Source: Pontibacterium sinense (lineage in GTDB: Bacteria > Pseudomonadota > Gammaproteobacteria > Pseudomonadales > Balneatricaceae). Taken from it: DNA of 64,000 nucleotides. The notes under the pieces are model-generated. The model ran no database searches. It worked only from the letters and a program-made list of their open reading frames with translations, and was not told the DNA's origin. Where the stretch lies: positions 91,816-155,815 of the forward strand of contig NZ_JADEYS010000010.1 of the NCBI RefSeq assembly GCF_015209595.1, written 5' to 3'. Shown here piece after piece: positions 33,733 to 43,236 of this stretch. A program made the position numbers and the translations under genes. Within the stretch, counting starts at the first letter, position 1. Each line of letters begins with the position of its first letter.

Positions 33733-34749
33733 TTAGCGGATCGGTGGTGCGTACTGCAAACCACCCTGATTCCACAGTTTGTTGATACCACGGTCGATGT
33801 TCAGTGGAGAGTCTTTACCCACGTTACGGTCGAAGGCTTCGCCGTAGTTACCCACCTGCTTAACAATCTGGTAACCCCAGTCTTCGCTGATACCGAGACC
33901 TTTCGCCAGACCGGCTGATCCGCCCAGCAAACGCTGGATATTCGGATTGGTAGAGGACTTCATTTCATCCACATTGCCGGAGTTAACGCCCAGTTCTTCA
34001 GCGTTCAGCATCGCATTCAGTGACCACTTCACGATGTTGAACCACTGATCGTCACCCTGTCGAACAACCGGACCCAGTGGCTCTTTGGAGATTACTTCAG
34101 GCAGAGCGACAACAGAGCTTGGGTCTTTCATGCGGGTACGCAGACCGTATGCCTGAGACAGGTCGGTGGTAAATGCATCACAACGACCGCTGTCGAAACT
34201 GGCAGACGCCTGCTCGTTGGTATCAAACACAACCGGTGTATGAGACAGGCCGTGAGAACGGAAGTAGTCGGCCATGTTCAGCTCAGTGGTCGTACCGGAC
34301 TGAACGCAGACGGTGGCACCGTCCAGTTCTTTCACGCTTTTCAGGCCCAGATCTTTCTTCACCATGAAACCCTGACCGTCGTAATAGTTTACGCCGGCAA
34401 AGTTGATGCCCAGCTGACTATCACGGCTCAGTGTCCAGGTGGTCACGCGAGACAGTACATCGATCTCACCTGACGCTAATGCGGTAAAACGTTCTTTGGC
34501 GGTCAGCGGGATGTATTTAACTTTGGTGTTGTCGCCTAGTACGGCTGCGGAGACAGCTCGGCAGAGATCCACATCGAGACCTTTCCATTCCCCTTTGTCA
34601 TCCGGGACCGAGAATCCGGGTACGCCGCTGGTGACACCACAAAGGATGTGATCGCGTTCTTTGACTGTTTCCAATGTGCTTGCTGCATAGGCAGATGTAG
34701 CAAAGAACATTGACGCTGCGACTGAAGCAAATGCTACTTTTCTCATCAT
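33733..34749 (-). CDS. aapJ: AapJ, general L-amino acid binding protein
   Basis: 338 residues with a Sec signal peptide that ends near A-Y-A-A (about residue 23). The SBP family 3 domain follows, with ILCGVTSGVPGFSVPDD and the sequence KGLDVDLCRAVSAAVLGD. Two Cys residues (C38 and C62-region) are typical of AapJ. It captures amino acids in the periplasm for AapQMP. It heads the operon, and an AT-rich promoter region of over 800 bases lies upstream. Confidence 0.93.
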   Translation of the reverse strand: MMRKVAFASVAASMFFATSAYAASTLETVKERDHILCGVTSGVPGFSVPDDKGEWKGLDVDLCRAVSAAVLGDNTKVKYIPLTAKERFTALASGEIDVLSRVTTWTLSRDSQLGINFAGVNYYDGQGFMVKKDLGLKSVKELDGATVCVQSGTTTELNMADYFRSHGLSHTPVVFDTNEQASASFDSGRCDAFTTDLSQAYGLRTRMKDPSSVVALPEVISKEPLGPVVRQGDDQWFNIVKWSLNAMLNAEELGVNSGNVDEMKSSTNPNIQRLLGGSAGLAKGLGISEDWGYQIVKQVGNYGEAFDRNVGKDSPLNIDRGINKLWNQGGLQYAPPIR

Positions 34750-35585
34750 GTACTACGACCTCGAATGACCTGTGGATGCTGTGTTATTTATTTTTTTTCT
34801 GTGTAAGTCGCTCAAACTGAACCGTTTTGTGAAAGATGGAGATCTTATTTGTCGGCACTGTTTTAAAGACTTAAATTAGATTAGTGGATAATTTCCTATT
34901 TGAAAATACGTTAATTTAAAAACCATGAAATATTATTAGAGGGCACAATTAATGTGCGTTTGCAGCATTATGTTGGTGCAGGCTTTGAGTGCGGTGGGTG
35001 TGGCTTTCTGTGGTGGTTTGGTGAAAATTATTAGTGCGGATGCACAATAGGAGGGCGTTTATTTTAAGAAATATTTGTACGCCTTAATCCCCAGTTGTTG
35101 AGCGAATTGTCAGCTATAAGCGGTGTTTCGGTCTGTTTTTGAGGGTTTTGGGCGCATGGAGGCTTCAGGTGTTGCCTGTCAAACAGGGCGTCTCGATATA
35201 AAATATCGATTGAGATGATAAGGCAATTAGATTGTTTCAGATTCTAATTAGTTTGAGAGTGACATTTTTGTTCACGATAAGTGACATAAAAGTTCAGCTT
35301 GTGTTTTTGTTTTTAGGTGGGGTTTATAGTTGATTAACAGTCGAGTGGTTGTTTATAGATTTGAATTTGTTTTTTTGAAGGATTTGGTTTGAGTGAATTA
35401 AAATATCGTCGGGCATTGCCCAATGATGTTTTATTTTGGATCTCGTAGTCGTGGTCTTTTATGCCTTCCGGATACTGATAGCAACATTAGTTATCTATCC
35501 ATCAAGTCGCCCTCGGCACCCTGAAGGGCATAGAAGAGGGCTGCTACAAGGTGAATGAGCCAATCTCCGTTTGTGAGCTTTTCCC
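34750..35585. other. Long AT-rich intergenic region between aapJ and argO
   Basis: 836 bases without a supported gene. The side near 34750-34950 must hold the aap promoter. A small dyad CGATATaaaATATCG lies near 35192-35206. A TTG-initiated frame of 19 codons (35389, with AAGGA upstream) is too short to assign. No riboswitch or RNA gene was recognised. Confidence 0.45.
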
Positions 35586-36209
35586 TCAGGAAAAGATCAG
35601 GCTGGCTGCGATCGACCACATCATCAGGGCAACACACATATCTAAAATGCGCCATGCGATTGGCTTCGCAAATAGCGGGGCTAACCAACGCGCGCCAAAG
35701 CTGAGCAGGAAAAACCAGATAAACGAAAAACTGATCGCCCCGGCGGCAAACCAGATACGCTCGTCGGGCGCTTGCTGTCCACCGATGCTGCCGATCAGTA
35801 CCACGGTATCCAGATAGACATGTGGATTCAGCAACGTGATCGTCAGTGTTGTCAGGATCGCATGTGTGAGATTGCGGATGCCACGGCTTTCACTCTTCAG
35901 GCTATTGTCCTGAAATGCGGCCCGGAAAGAGCGTAAGCCATACCAGCCAAGAAACAGTGCGCCGCCCCATTGGGTGATGGAAAGCAGGGTTGGTGATTCT
36001 GAGACTAAGGCCCCCATACCTGCGATGCCCAGTGTAATAAACAGCGCATCGAAAAAGCTGCATATACCGGCGATTGGCCAGTGGTATTCACGACGCAGTC
36101 CTTGTGTCAGCACAAACGCATTCTGCGCACCAATCGCCACGATCAGTCCGGCGCTGGTAGCTAAACCTTTAAACAAGGCCAACAATTGGGCTGTCATCAA
36201 CAGAGTCAT
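35586..36209 (-). CDS. argO: ArgO-like LysE family amino-acid exporter
   Basis: 207 residues with about six membrane segments. The N-terminal pattern LFKGLATSAGLIVAIGAQNAFVLTQGLRRE (centre near residue 25; key GAQN) and the NPHVYLDTVVLIG segment are hallmarks of LysE/ArgO exporters of arginine, lysine and analogues. It lies divergent from an ArgP-like regulator at 36320, the known partner arrangement. GAGG lies eight bases before ATG 36209. Confidence 0.92.
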   Translation of the reverse strand: MTLLMTAQLLALFKGLATSAGLIVAIGAQNAFVLTQGLRREYHWPIAGICSFFDALFITLGIAGMGALVSESPTLLSITQWGGALFLGWYGLRSFRAAFQDNSLKSESRGIRNLTHAILTTLTITLLNPHVYLDTVVLIGSIGGQQAPDERIWFAAGAISFSFIWFFLLSFGARWLAPLFAKPIAWRILDMCVALMMWSIAASLIFS

Positions 36210-36319
36210 CTGCTTTCCTCAAAACGGCTGTAAACAAGGTGCAATAGGGATGGCGCTATTCTCAGTCAGGCGGTAAAGTAAGTAAAACTAATGTTATTGA
36301 TGTTTGATAAGAGAGATTA

Positions 36320-37246
36320 ATGGTGCTGGATCTGCGTCAGATGGCGGCCTTGGCTGCAATCATTGAGGAACAGAGTTTTGAAAAAGCGGCGCGTAAGCTG
36401 CACATCACGCAGTCGGCGGTCTCTCAGCGTTTGCGCCAGTTGGAGGAGAAGCTGGGCCAAACGCTGGTGGTGCGATCTAATCCGATACAGGCCACGCGGG
36501 CGGGTCAGCAGGCGGTAAAGTACTTTCGTCAGGTCAGTATGTTGCAGAACGAGCTGATGGACGAATTGTCATTGGAGCAACAAAGTGGCTACACCAAAGT
36601 GTCGATTGGGGTGAACGCTGATAGTCTGGAAACCTGGTTTCTGGATGCGATGGCACCGCTGCTGAACGAGCGCCAATTGTTGCTGGATATGAAGGTGGAC
36701 GATCAGGATCAGACGCACCACCTGCTGCGTACCGGAGAGGTGCTGGGATGTATTACGGCCAGCCCGGAAGCGATGCAGGGGTGTAGCTGTATCCCGCTGG
36801 GTGTGACGCCGTATCGCTGCCTCGCCAGCCCTGAGTATATCGCCCGTTACTTTCCCGATGGGGTGGATGCGGCCGGTTTTTTCCGTGCGCCGGTGGCAGA
36901 GTTTAACAACAAAGATGAGTTGCAGAACCGCTATCTGGAGAAGTTTTTTGATGTCGCGCCGGGGGATTATCCCCGTCATCGTATCCCGTCATCCGTGACA
37001 TTTTTTGAGATGATTTTGCGTGGATATGCCTGCGGTATGGTGCCGGATCAGCAGAGCCGGGAGATGGTTGCGGCGGGTAAAGCGGTGGATATGACGCCGG
37101 GGCGTTATCTGGCGATTCCGCTCTATTGGCATGTCTGGAACCTGAAATCAGATCTGGCGAAATCCCTGACCCATTGTCTGACCGATGCGGCAGATGTTCA
37201 TCTGGACAGTTTTGATGATCATCCTGATTTGACCCATCCGGGTTAG
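36320..37246 (+). CDS. argP: ArgP-like LysR regulator of argO
   Basis: 308 residues with the LysR helix-turn-helix EKAARKLHITQSAVSQRLRQ and an effector domain close to ArgP/IciA (GCITASPEAMQGC, PLGVTPYRCLASPEY, a wording found in this subfamily). ArgP activates argO in response to arginine and is antagonised by lysine. The gene is divergent from argO with about 110 bases between, so the pair is expected to be functional here. Confidence 0.92.
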   Translation: MVLDLRQMAALAAIIEEQSFEKAARKLHITQSAVSQRLRQLEEKLGQTLVVRSNPIQATRAGQQAVKYFRQVSMLQNELMDELSLEQQSGYTKVSIGVNADSLETWFLDAMAPLLNERQLLLDMKVDDQDQTHHLLRTGEVLGCITASPEAMQGCSCIPLGVTPYRCLASPEYIARYFPDGVDAAGFFRAPVAEFNNKDELQNRYLEKFFDVAPGDYPRHRIPSSVTFFEMILRGYACGMVPDQQSREMVAAGKAVDMTPGRYLAIPLYWHVWNLKSDLAKSLTHCLTDAADVHLDSFDDHPDLTHPG

Positions 37247-37255
37247 ATCGGTAAA

Positions 37256-37283
37256 GCGCCAGTGGTGTCTATGCCACCGGCGC
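37256..37283. terminator. Terminator between convergent argP and nfsB
   Basis: GCGCC-A-GTGG (37256-37265) pairs with CCAC-C-GGCGC (37274-37283) around eight bases, with one mismatch. It lies in the middle of the short convergent gap. Confidence 0.7.
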
Positions 37284-37304
37284 GTTCAGCACGTGCAGAC
37301 GCGA

Positions 37305-37958
37305 TTAGATATCGGTGAAGATCTGCTCAGCGGACAGGCGGGATTTTGGCAAAGAGGCGTTAAAGTCGGCTTCGCTGCGGTAACCCAACGCCACAACCAC
37401 CAGACTGGTTAAACCTTTCTCACGCAGGCCCAGTGCGTTATCCAGAATCTTCGGATCAAAGCCTTCAATTGGGCAGGCATCCACTTCCAGCGTAGAGGCA
37501 CCCAACAGCAGAGTACCGAGTGACAGGTAAACCTGCTTTTCGATCCAGTGCTGGGTGTCTTTCATATCAAACTTGTGCAGGTCGTAGTAGAAGCTACGCA
37601 CGCCATGCTGGGTCTGTTTGGCGTCTTCGGAGGCAAAACGGCCGTCCTGGTCTTCCTGTTCCAGCACATTGTTCAGGTGTTCATCGTTCAGCTGCTGGCG
37701 GGCGCACAGCACCACCACGTGGGAGGCATTCAGGATTTTGGGTTCGTTGTACGGATACTCCGCAGACGTTGCACTGGCGACCTGTTGTTTGCCTTCTTCG
37801 GTGCTGGCAATCACGTAGTGCCAAGGCTGAGAGTTAACGGATGACGGGCTGAAACGCAGCAGGGTGCGGATCTGCTCAAAGGTTTCCTCGTTGATCTTCA
37901 GCGTTGGATCGAAGGCTTTGGTGGAGTGACGGTTTTGTGCAAAGTGGGCGATGTTCAT
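37305..37958 (-). CDS. nfsB: NfsB, oxygen-insensitive NAD(P)H nitroreductase/dihydropteridine reductase family
   Basis: 217 residues, very close in pattern to E. coli NfsB throughout: RHSTKAFDPTLKI near the start, FSPSSVNSQPWHYVIASTEEG (key FMN contacts around residue 40), then WIEKQVYLSLGTLLLG and CPIEGFDPKILD. It is an FMN homodimer that reduces nitroaromatics and quinones. It is the third gene of a leftward set with an old yellow enzyme and a VOC protein, and 30 bases separate it from the OYE gene. A divergent LysR is the likely regulator. Confidence 0.93.
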   Translation of the reverse strand: MNIAHFAQNRHSTKAFDPTLKINEETFEQIRTLLRFSPSSVNSQPWHYVIASTEEGKQQVASATSAEYPYNEPKILNASHVVVLCARQQLNDEHLNNVLEQEDQDGRFASEDAKQTQHGVRSFYYDLHKFDMKDTQHWIEKQVYLSLGTLLLGASTLEVDACPIEGFDPKILDNALGLREKGLTSLVVVALGYRSEADFNASLPKSRLSAEQIFTDI

Positions 37959-37987
37959 CGTTGTATTCCTGTCGTTGAGACGGCTGT

Positions 37988-39091
37988 TCAGCCATTTATA
38001 TCTGCTGTTGGGTACGTGCTGTAACCGCTGATGCCGCCACCAAATAAGCTGTTTGCGTCAAAGTCAGCGAGCGGGATGTTCCGAGCCAGTCGATCGGGCA
38101 GATCCGGGTTGGCAATAAACGGTCGGCCAAAGGCCACCAGATCCGCGTGTTCGTTTTCCAGAATCGCTTCCGCGCGCGGTTTGTCATAACGTCCGGCGAC
38201 GATAATAGTGCCGTTGAATGTCTCTCGTAAAGCGGTACGGAATCCATCTGGTATTTGTGGCGCGTCGTCCCAATCGGCTTCTGACAGATGGAGATAACCA
38301 ATACCCGCTGTATTGAGATATTCCGCTGCGGTCAGGATCGTCTCGATAACGTACGGGCAGTCCATACCGCGTGCGGTGATGTAAGGTGCCAGACGTACAC
38401 CCACATGGTCTGCGCCGATAACACCGGCAACCGTGTCAATGACCTCTTTCAGGAAGCGCAGTCGGTTGGTCATGTTGCCACCGTACTGGTCTGTACGCTG
38501 GTTGGATGTACTGCGCAGAAACTGGTCGATCAGATATCCGTTGGCCGCATGAATTTCGACACCGTCAAACCCGGCGTCTTTGGCGTTGATCGCCGCCTGA
38601 CGGTAGTCTTCAATCACCGCTTTTATATCATCTTCAGACAACGCGCGGGGTGTCGGACAGGTGACCATCTCACCGGCATACTCCCCTTCGGCAATCCACA
38701 CCTCAGCATCGGGTGCCAGTGCAGACGGCGCAACGGGCGGTTCTCCATTGTGGAATACCTTATGAGACATGCGGCCCACATGCCACAGCTGCAGGAAGAT
38801 CCGCCCTCCGGCACGATGAACTGCATCAGTGACCTGTTGCCAGCCGTTGATCTGAGCCTGACTGTAGATACCCGGTGTAAAGCTGTATCCCTTGCCTTGG
38901 GGTGAGATCTGGGTCGCTTCGCTGATGATCAGTCCGGCGCTGGCGCGTTGGGCATAATATTCGGCCATCATCGCGTTCGGAATATCACCCGGTTGCGTGG
39001 TGCGCGAGCGGGTCATCGGAGCCATGACGATCCGGTTTGGCAGTGAGTGAGCGCCAAGTTGGTGTGAGCTGAACAGGGGAGAGAGGGTCAT
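37988..39091 (-). CDS. Old yellow enzyme family alkene reductase (NemA-like)
   Basis: 367 residues in an FMN TIM barrel. Typical signs are NRIVMAPMTRSRTTQ at the start, QLWHVGRMSH near residue 100, HAANGYLIDQFLRSTSN with the active-site region, and GRPFIANPDLPDRL near the end. Family members reduce activated alkenes, N-ethylmaleimide or nitrate esters with NADPH. The gene overlaps the VOC gene upstream by four bases (ATGA) and lies 30 bases from nfsB, so the three form an electrophile or nitro-compound detoxification set. Confidence 0.93.
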   Translation of the reverse strand: MTLSPLFSSHQLGAHSLPNRIVMAPMTRSRTTQPGDIPNAMMAEYYAQRASAGLIISEATQISPQGKGYSFTPGIYSQAQINGWQQVTDAVHRAGGRIFLQLWHVGRMSHKVFHNGEPPVAPSALAPDAEVWIAEGEYAGEMVTCPTPRALSEDDIKAVIEDYRQAAINAKDAGFDGVEIHAANGYLIDQFLRSTSNQRTDQYGGNMTNRLRFLKEVIDTVAGVIGADHVGVRLAPYITARGMDCPYVIETILTAAEYLNTAGIGYLHLSEADWDDAPQIPDGFRTALRETFNGTIIVAGRYDKPRAEAILENEHADLVAFGRPFIANPDLPDRLARNIPLADFDANSLFGGGISGYSTYPTADING

Positions 39092-39603
39092 GAGAAAGTG
39101 TCTCCGTGGGGTGTTTGATCGTCCGGGCTGTAGTGATAGCTGGGCTTGATGGTGTGTTCTGTCGCGGGTGCTTTCGTTTGTTCTATTGTGGAGTGAAGTG
39201 GTAAATCCAGTTCAATCATCAGCTCGGCGCTGATGCGCACAAATATCTGCAACATATCTTCGTCCGGCACATTGGCGGTGTGGAACGGTAAGTTCAGATG
39301 TTTCAGTGTGTTGATAACGGTTTGTGTCTGCTTGGCCGTGGGCTGACCAGAGGCCGTAACACCCCGAAAAGCGATGTGGTTAAGATGGACCGATTCAGAG
39401 TTGCCTTCAGGCTGAACGATCAGATGCCACACTGGCTTGTCTTCCTGATACAACCAGCGTCCGGAAAACGGAAACGGCGGTCGAAAGCCATCCTCTAATG
39501 CAAAGAGTGTCATCAGGTCCGTAACTGCTTTGGCGTCTGGCGTGGTGTTCAGGCTGATATGATCAAATGCCCAACTTAAACCGTCGATGTTGTTTGGGAT
39601 CAT
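39088..39603 (-). CDS. VOC (glyoxalase-fold) family protein
   Basis: 171 residues. Strands such as AFDHISLNTTPDAKAV and ESVHLNHIAFRGVTASGQPT show the paired beta-alpha-beta-beta-beta pattern, with His and Glu at positions where VOC proteins bind metal (H15-region, H73-region). The C-terminal 30 residues are polar and probably disordered. It may isomerise or detoxify a reactive aldehyde or related compound; the substrate is unknown. It overlaps the OYE gene by four bases and is divergent from the LysR at 39716. Confidence 0.8.
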   Translation of the reverse strand: MIPNNIDGLSWAFDHISLNTTPDAKAVTDLMTLFALEDGFRPPFPFSGRWLYQEDKPVWHLIVQPEGNSESVHLNHIAFRGVTASGQPTAKQTQTVINTLKHLNLPFHTANVPDEDMLQIFVRISAELMIELDLPLHSTIEQTKAPATEHTIKPSYHYSPDDQTPHGDTFS

Positions 39604-39715
39604 GATGAATACTCGAATGAAGTCTTCTGTTCGTTAGCGTTGAAGCCATCTTAATAGTCATATATAAATTGAAAAACAGCTTATAAACCGAATTAGTTTC
39701 AAATCTGATTTGATA

Positions 39716-40615
39716 ATGAAAGCATTTAAAGATCTTGAGTTTTTTATCTGCATTGCAGAAACCGGCAGCCTTACCGCTGCAGCGCATCGGCTTGATCTGA
39801 CGCCTGCTGCGGCAAGTGTCGCGCTGAAGCGCTTGGAAGCGGAGTTAGCTGTGCAATTGGTGATCCGCTCTACCCGCAGCTTGCGCTTAACGCAGGAAGG
39901 CGAGGTGTTTTTGCGCTACGCAGAACAGTCATTGCAACTCATGCGAGAGGGTCTTGAAACGTTACAGTCGGGCCGGTCGCTGGTGCAGGGCGTGATTCAG
40001 CTGTCTGCGCCGTCTGATTTGGGCCGGAATCTTGTAATCGGGTGGTTGGATGCGTTTCAGGCGCAGTTTCCCAATGTTGAGATTCGCCTGCAGTTGTCGG
40101 ATCGGATCGCGGATGTGTTTCGCCAACCGGTGGATGTCGCGTTGCGTTACGGGCAACCGGCCGATGCCAATTTTGTAGCGATTCCGGTGGCGGCCAACAA
40201 CCGCCGGGTATTGTGTGCTGCACCTGAGTACCTTGAACGTGTGGGTACGCCACAAAGCCTGCACGATCTAGATGCGCACAACTGCCTCTGTTTTATGGTG
40301 GGTGAGTATGTCCATGATCGTTGGCGGTTCTTTGGCGCGGACGGCGAAACCTCTGTATTGGTGTCCGGCAATCGTGTTGCAGATGATGGTGATGCGGTGC
40401 GCCGTTGGGCACTTGCGGGGCAGGGTATCGCATACAAGGCGGGCCTAGATGTAGCTGAGGATCTGAAAACAGGTCGTCTGGTACGCCTATGTGAAGAATG
40501 GCAGGGCGAACCTGCGCCGTTGAATATGATCTGTGTGGATCGTCGCCAGCTAACGCCTGCGGTACGTGAACTACGTGATTTTTTGATTGCGCGTTGTGCT
40601 GAGCTGGGTGCGTAG
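39716..40615 (+). CDS. LysR family transcriptional regulator
   Basis: 299 residues of the CrgA-like LysR group. The helix-turn-helix is GSLTAAAHRLDLTPAAASVA (residues about 15-35) and the effector domain has LSAPSDLGRNLVIGWL. It lies about 110 bases from the divergent VOC-OYE-nfsB set, so it most likely controls these genes in response to electrophiles, as with other regulators of this layout. ATG 39716 is preferred over a TTG two codons before. Confidence 0.9.
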   Translation: MKAFKDLEFFICIAETGSLTAAAHRLDLTPAAASVALKRLEAELAVQLVIRSTRSLRLTQEGEVFLRYAEQSLQLMREGLETLQSGRSLVQGVIQLSAPSDLGRNLVIGWLDAFQAQFPNVEIRLQLSDRIADVFRQPVDVALRYGQPADANFVAIPVAANNRRVLCAAPEYLERVGTPQSLHDLDAHNCLCFMVGEYVHDRWRFFGADGETSVLVSGNRVADDGDAVRRWALAGQGIAYKAGLDVAEDLKTGRLVRLCEEWQGEPAPLNMICVDRRQLTPAVRELRDFLIARCAELGA

Positions 40616-40626
40616 ACATCGAGAGA

Positions 40627-40659
40627 CCTGAAGTCCGTGTGCGAGACACAAACTTCAGG
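40627..40659. terminator. Terminator between convergent lysR and the cytochrome c peroxidase gene
   Basis: CCTGAAGT (40627-40634) pairs with ACTTCAGG (40652-40659), and GTGT with ACAC inside. It can serve both genes; T-runs are weak. Confidence 0.65.
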
Positions 40660-40686
40660 CGTTGCACATGTTAGCTTTTACCAGAA

Positions 40687-41667
40687 TCAGCCCGGATCAG
40701 GGCGGGGAGTATCATTGGTTGATGGTGGTAGCTGTGGCAGACGGAAGTTGGGCTGGTCACCGGTGAGGGTTTTCAGAAAGGCCACGATTTCGCCAATCTC
40801 CTGTTGCTTCAATTTCTGTCCCAGCTGAAGTTCTGCCATTACATCAACAGCCTCCTCCAGACTCCACACCGCTCCGTCATGGAAATAGGGGTAGGTGAGT
40901 TCAACGTTGCGCAGGGTCGGAACTTTGAACTTAAAGCGGTCGATCTCCTTACCTGTGACCGCTGACAGACCTGCTGCTGCGTTGTCGGTTTTATAGGGTT
41001 TTACCAATCCCATCTTCTGGAATGAGTTGCCTCCCAGAGCCTGACCGTTGTGACACGCGGTGCAACCCACTGATTTAAAGCGAGCGTATCCGGCTTTAGC
41101 GGTGTCTGAGATGGCAGATTCATCGCCTTTCAGAAACTGATCAAATGGGGCGTTAGGGGTCACCAGTGTTTCCTCGAATGCTGCAATGGCATCGGTGACC
41201 TGATCAATTCCGATCCGATCATTGGTATACACCTGTTGAAAGGCCTGTTTGTAACCGGGGATGGTCTCCAGCACGTTGACCGCCAGAGAATGGCTAAAGC
41301 CCATCTCTTTAGGGTTGGCGATAGGTCCGCCCGCTTGCTCTTGCAGATCTTTTGCTCTGCCGTCCCAGAATTGGGCCAGATTAAGACTGCTGTTCAGCAC
41401 AGTGGGTGCGTTGATTGGACCCAGCGCCCAGTTGTGTCCTATCGAGGTCGGCATATTATCCGTGCCGCCCATACTCAGGTTGTGACAGGAGTTGCAGGAG
41501 ATAAAGCCCGATTTGGACAGTCGTGGATCAAAGTAGAGTTTCTTACCCAGTTCTACTTTGGCTTGATTGCTTGCTTGATAAGGTTCGATGGGTTGCACGG
41601 GTTCAGTTGCCAGTGCAGAAGAGGAGGTCAGGATGCCGATGAGGGCCAGACCGTATCGTCGATTCAT
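40687..41667 (-). CDS. Di-haem cytochrome c peroxidase (CcpA/MauG family)
   Basis: About 326 residues with a Sec signal peptide (cleavage near A-L-A-T, residue 20) and two CxxCH haem sites: CNSCH at residues 58-62 and CTACH near residue 205. The family sequence LGKKLYFDPRLSKSG and the end-segment VPTLRNVELTYPYFHDG are present. It reduces H2O2 in the periplasm with electrons from cytochrome c. The ATG at 41667 has GGAG nine bases upstream, better than the ATG at 41682. It has a Pro-rich tail. It is a single gene. Confidence 0.93.
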   Translation of the reverse strand: MNRRYGLALIGILTSSSALATEPVQPIEPYQASNQAKVELGKKLYFDPRLSKSGFISCNSCHNLSMGGTDNMPTSIGHNWALGPINAPTVLNSSLNLAQFWDGRAKDLQEQAGGPIANPKEMGFSHSLAVNVLETIPGYKQAFQQVYTNDRIGIDQVTDAIAAFEETLVTPNAPFDQFLKGDESAISDTAKAGYARFKSVGCTACHNGQALGGNSFQKMGLVKPYKTDNAAAGLSAVTGKEIDRFKFKVPTLRNVELTYPYFHDGAVWSLEEAVDVMAELQLGQKLKQQEIGEIVAFLKTLTGDQPNFRLPQLPPSTNDTPRPDPG

Positions 41668-41972
41668 GGTATAAATCTCCATTGTGAGCCCGCACGGTGG
41701 TTGGGTTTCCTACGCAGCCTGCCAGTTGAGAAGGAAGTCCGGCCACCTGTGGGTTTCCGTTTGCAGCAACATACGATGCTGCGTCTGTTTATTGGGACAC
41801 CGTTTCCGGCAGCCCCACAGTAGTCCTTGCCGCTTTCATCGGATCTGACCTGCATCAACTGAGTTAATTAGCTTTGGCTATGCGGTTGATAGCGCATTGC
41901 TATATGGTGCTGATTGAAAAATCGGGTTATCTTCTTTTTAGCCATCATGCAGCCATGAGGAAGTGTTCCGAT

Positions 41973-42401
41973 ATGAGTGAAGTAGGTGAGAACATCACGG
42001 CAGGCAGTTGCCTGTGTGGTCAGGTTCATTATGAGATCAACGGTAGTTTGGGGATTTTTCAGTACTGTCACTGTTCCCGCTGTCGAAAATTCACCGGCAG
42101 TGCGTTTGCCTCCAATCTGTTAGTTAAACCTGATCAGTTCCGCTGGCTTGCCGGTCGGGAGCATGTCGTTTCCTACTCACCTCCTGATACCAAACACTTC
42201 GCGACCGCGTTCTGCCGGTGCTGTGGATCGTCTCTGCCGTGGGCAGCCAAAACGGGCAGGGCGGTGGTCATTCCAGCCGGTACGCTGGATGATGATCCCG
42301 ATATCAAACCGACGCAGAATATCTTCTGCGCATCCCGTGCGAGTTGGTATACATCGCCCTCAGATCTGCCCGATTTTGATGAGTTGCCGCCACGGAATTA
42401 A
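41973..42401 (+). CDS. GFA (glutathione-dependent formaldehyde-activating) family zinc protein
   Basis: About 142 residues in the GFA/CENP-V beta-tent fold. Zinc-binding sets are visible as SCLCG near the start, CHCSRCRK near residue 33 and CRCCGSSL near residue 80. The family name derives from Gfa, but most members have no shown activity. Several in-frame ATGs occur upstream (41874, 41955); 41973 fits the usual length best, although its ribosome site is poor. A second GFA protein is encoded at 44941; the two differ widely, so they are not recent copies. Confidence 0.82.
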   Translation: MSEVGENITAGSCLCGQVHYEINGSLGIFQYCHCSRCRKFTGSAFASNLLVKPDQFRWLAGREHVVSYSPPDTKHFATAFCRCCGSSLPWAAKTGRAVVIPAGTLDDDPDIKPTQNIFCASRASWYTSPSDLPDFDELPPRN

Positions 42402-42582
42402 ACGTGGCGCAGAGGATAGGGTGTAACTTCAACGTTAGCGTTCAGACTGATAGAACTGAGCAGTTTTTATCCGCCTGAATATCGGGTACTTTGTATATAG
42501 ATTGTACGGATGCAGTATTGAGTTGTGAGCGTTTCAACTCTCTTCCGGGCGTTTTTCTTACTCCCGATTCAAGGATGTTGTC

Positions 42583-43104
42583 ATGGATGCACACACTGTT
42601 ACGCCTTCCCAAATGCCGAAACTTACCCCGTTACCTATTCGCACCAAAGGTAAGGGGCTCTTCTCTCGTATCAAAGCCTGGGTCACCGACGTCAGACAGT
42701 GGCAGTTGGTGGAAAACTGGGAATTTGATCTGCCTGACGGTCGTCGTGTTCTGATCCCGAAAGGGTTTGTGTTTGATGGAGCCTCAATTCCACGCCCCTT
42801 ATGGGCCTTACTTTCGCCGACCGGTTTGCTGCTCATTCCTGGTCTGATTCACGACTTTGGATACCGCTACGACTACATCTACGTGGTGGGTAAGGATGGT
42901 GAAATCTGTAAACAGGATCAGGCCATGGGACAGACTCATTGGGATGAGATGTTCTATCAGGTCGCTAAGCAGGTTAACGGCATGGTATTGCTGGATTGGC
43001 TGGCATGGTTAGCACTGACAACTTTCGGTTGGCTGTCGTGGAAATCAAATCGCAATCGAAGCGCAAAGGATATTATCCCGACAGGTGTTCCTTCTGCAGT
43101 TTAA
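42583..43104 (+). CDS. DUF1353 family protein
   Basis: 173 residues. It carries the DUF1353 pattern: LIPKGFVFDGASIPRPLWAL near residues 60-80, then GLIHDFGYRY about 25 residues on. DUF1353 proteins are of unknown function and often phage-linked. The C-terminus adds hydrophobic stretches (MVLLDWLAWLALTTFGWLSW, about residues 133-152) that could anchor it to a membrane. It stands alone; flanking genes are not phage-like, so a prophage origin is not supported here. Confidence 0.8.
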   Translation: MDAHTVTPSQMPKLTPLPIRTKGKGLFSRIKAWVTDVRQWQLVENWEFDLPDGRRVLIPKGFVFDGASIPRPLWALLSPTGLLLIPGLIHDFGYRYDYIYVVGKDGEICKQDQAMGQTHWDEMFYQVAKQVNGMVLLDWLAWLALTTFGWLSWKSNRNRSAKDIIPTGVPSAV

Positions 43105-43236
43105 GGCTGAGAGTTTTGTCTGATGCAGATGTCGGCAATGACGTTTTTTTCAGTTTGATTTCAAGTCAGTCGAATAGAATGGCGGGTATTCGAATGACCG
43201 TGAACGAATAAATAGGGTGATAGGGGAGATAGATCG

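Noticed and set aside
35389..35448. 19-codon TTG frame (SELKYRRALPNDV) with AAGGA upstream
   Set aside because: Looks like an acetyltransferase start but is too short and has no continuation.
38288..38905. 205-codon rightward frame inside the OYE gene
   Set aside because: Antisense shadow of a clear old yellow enzyme gene.
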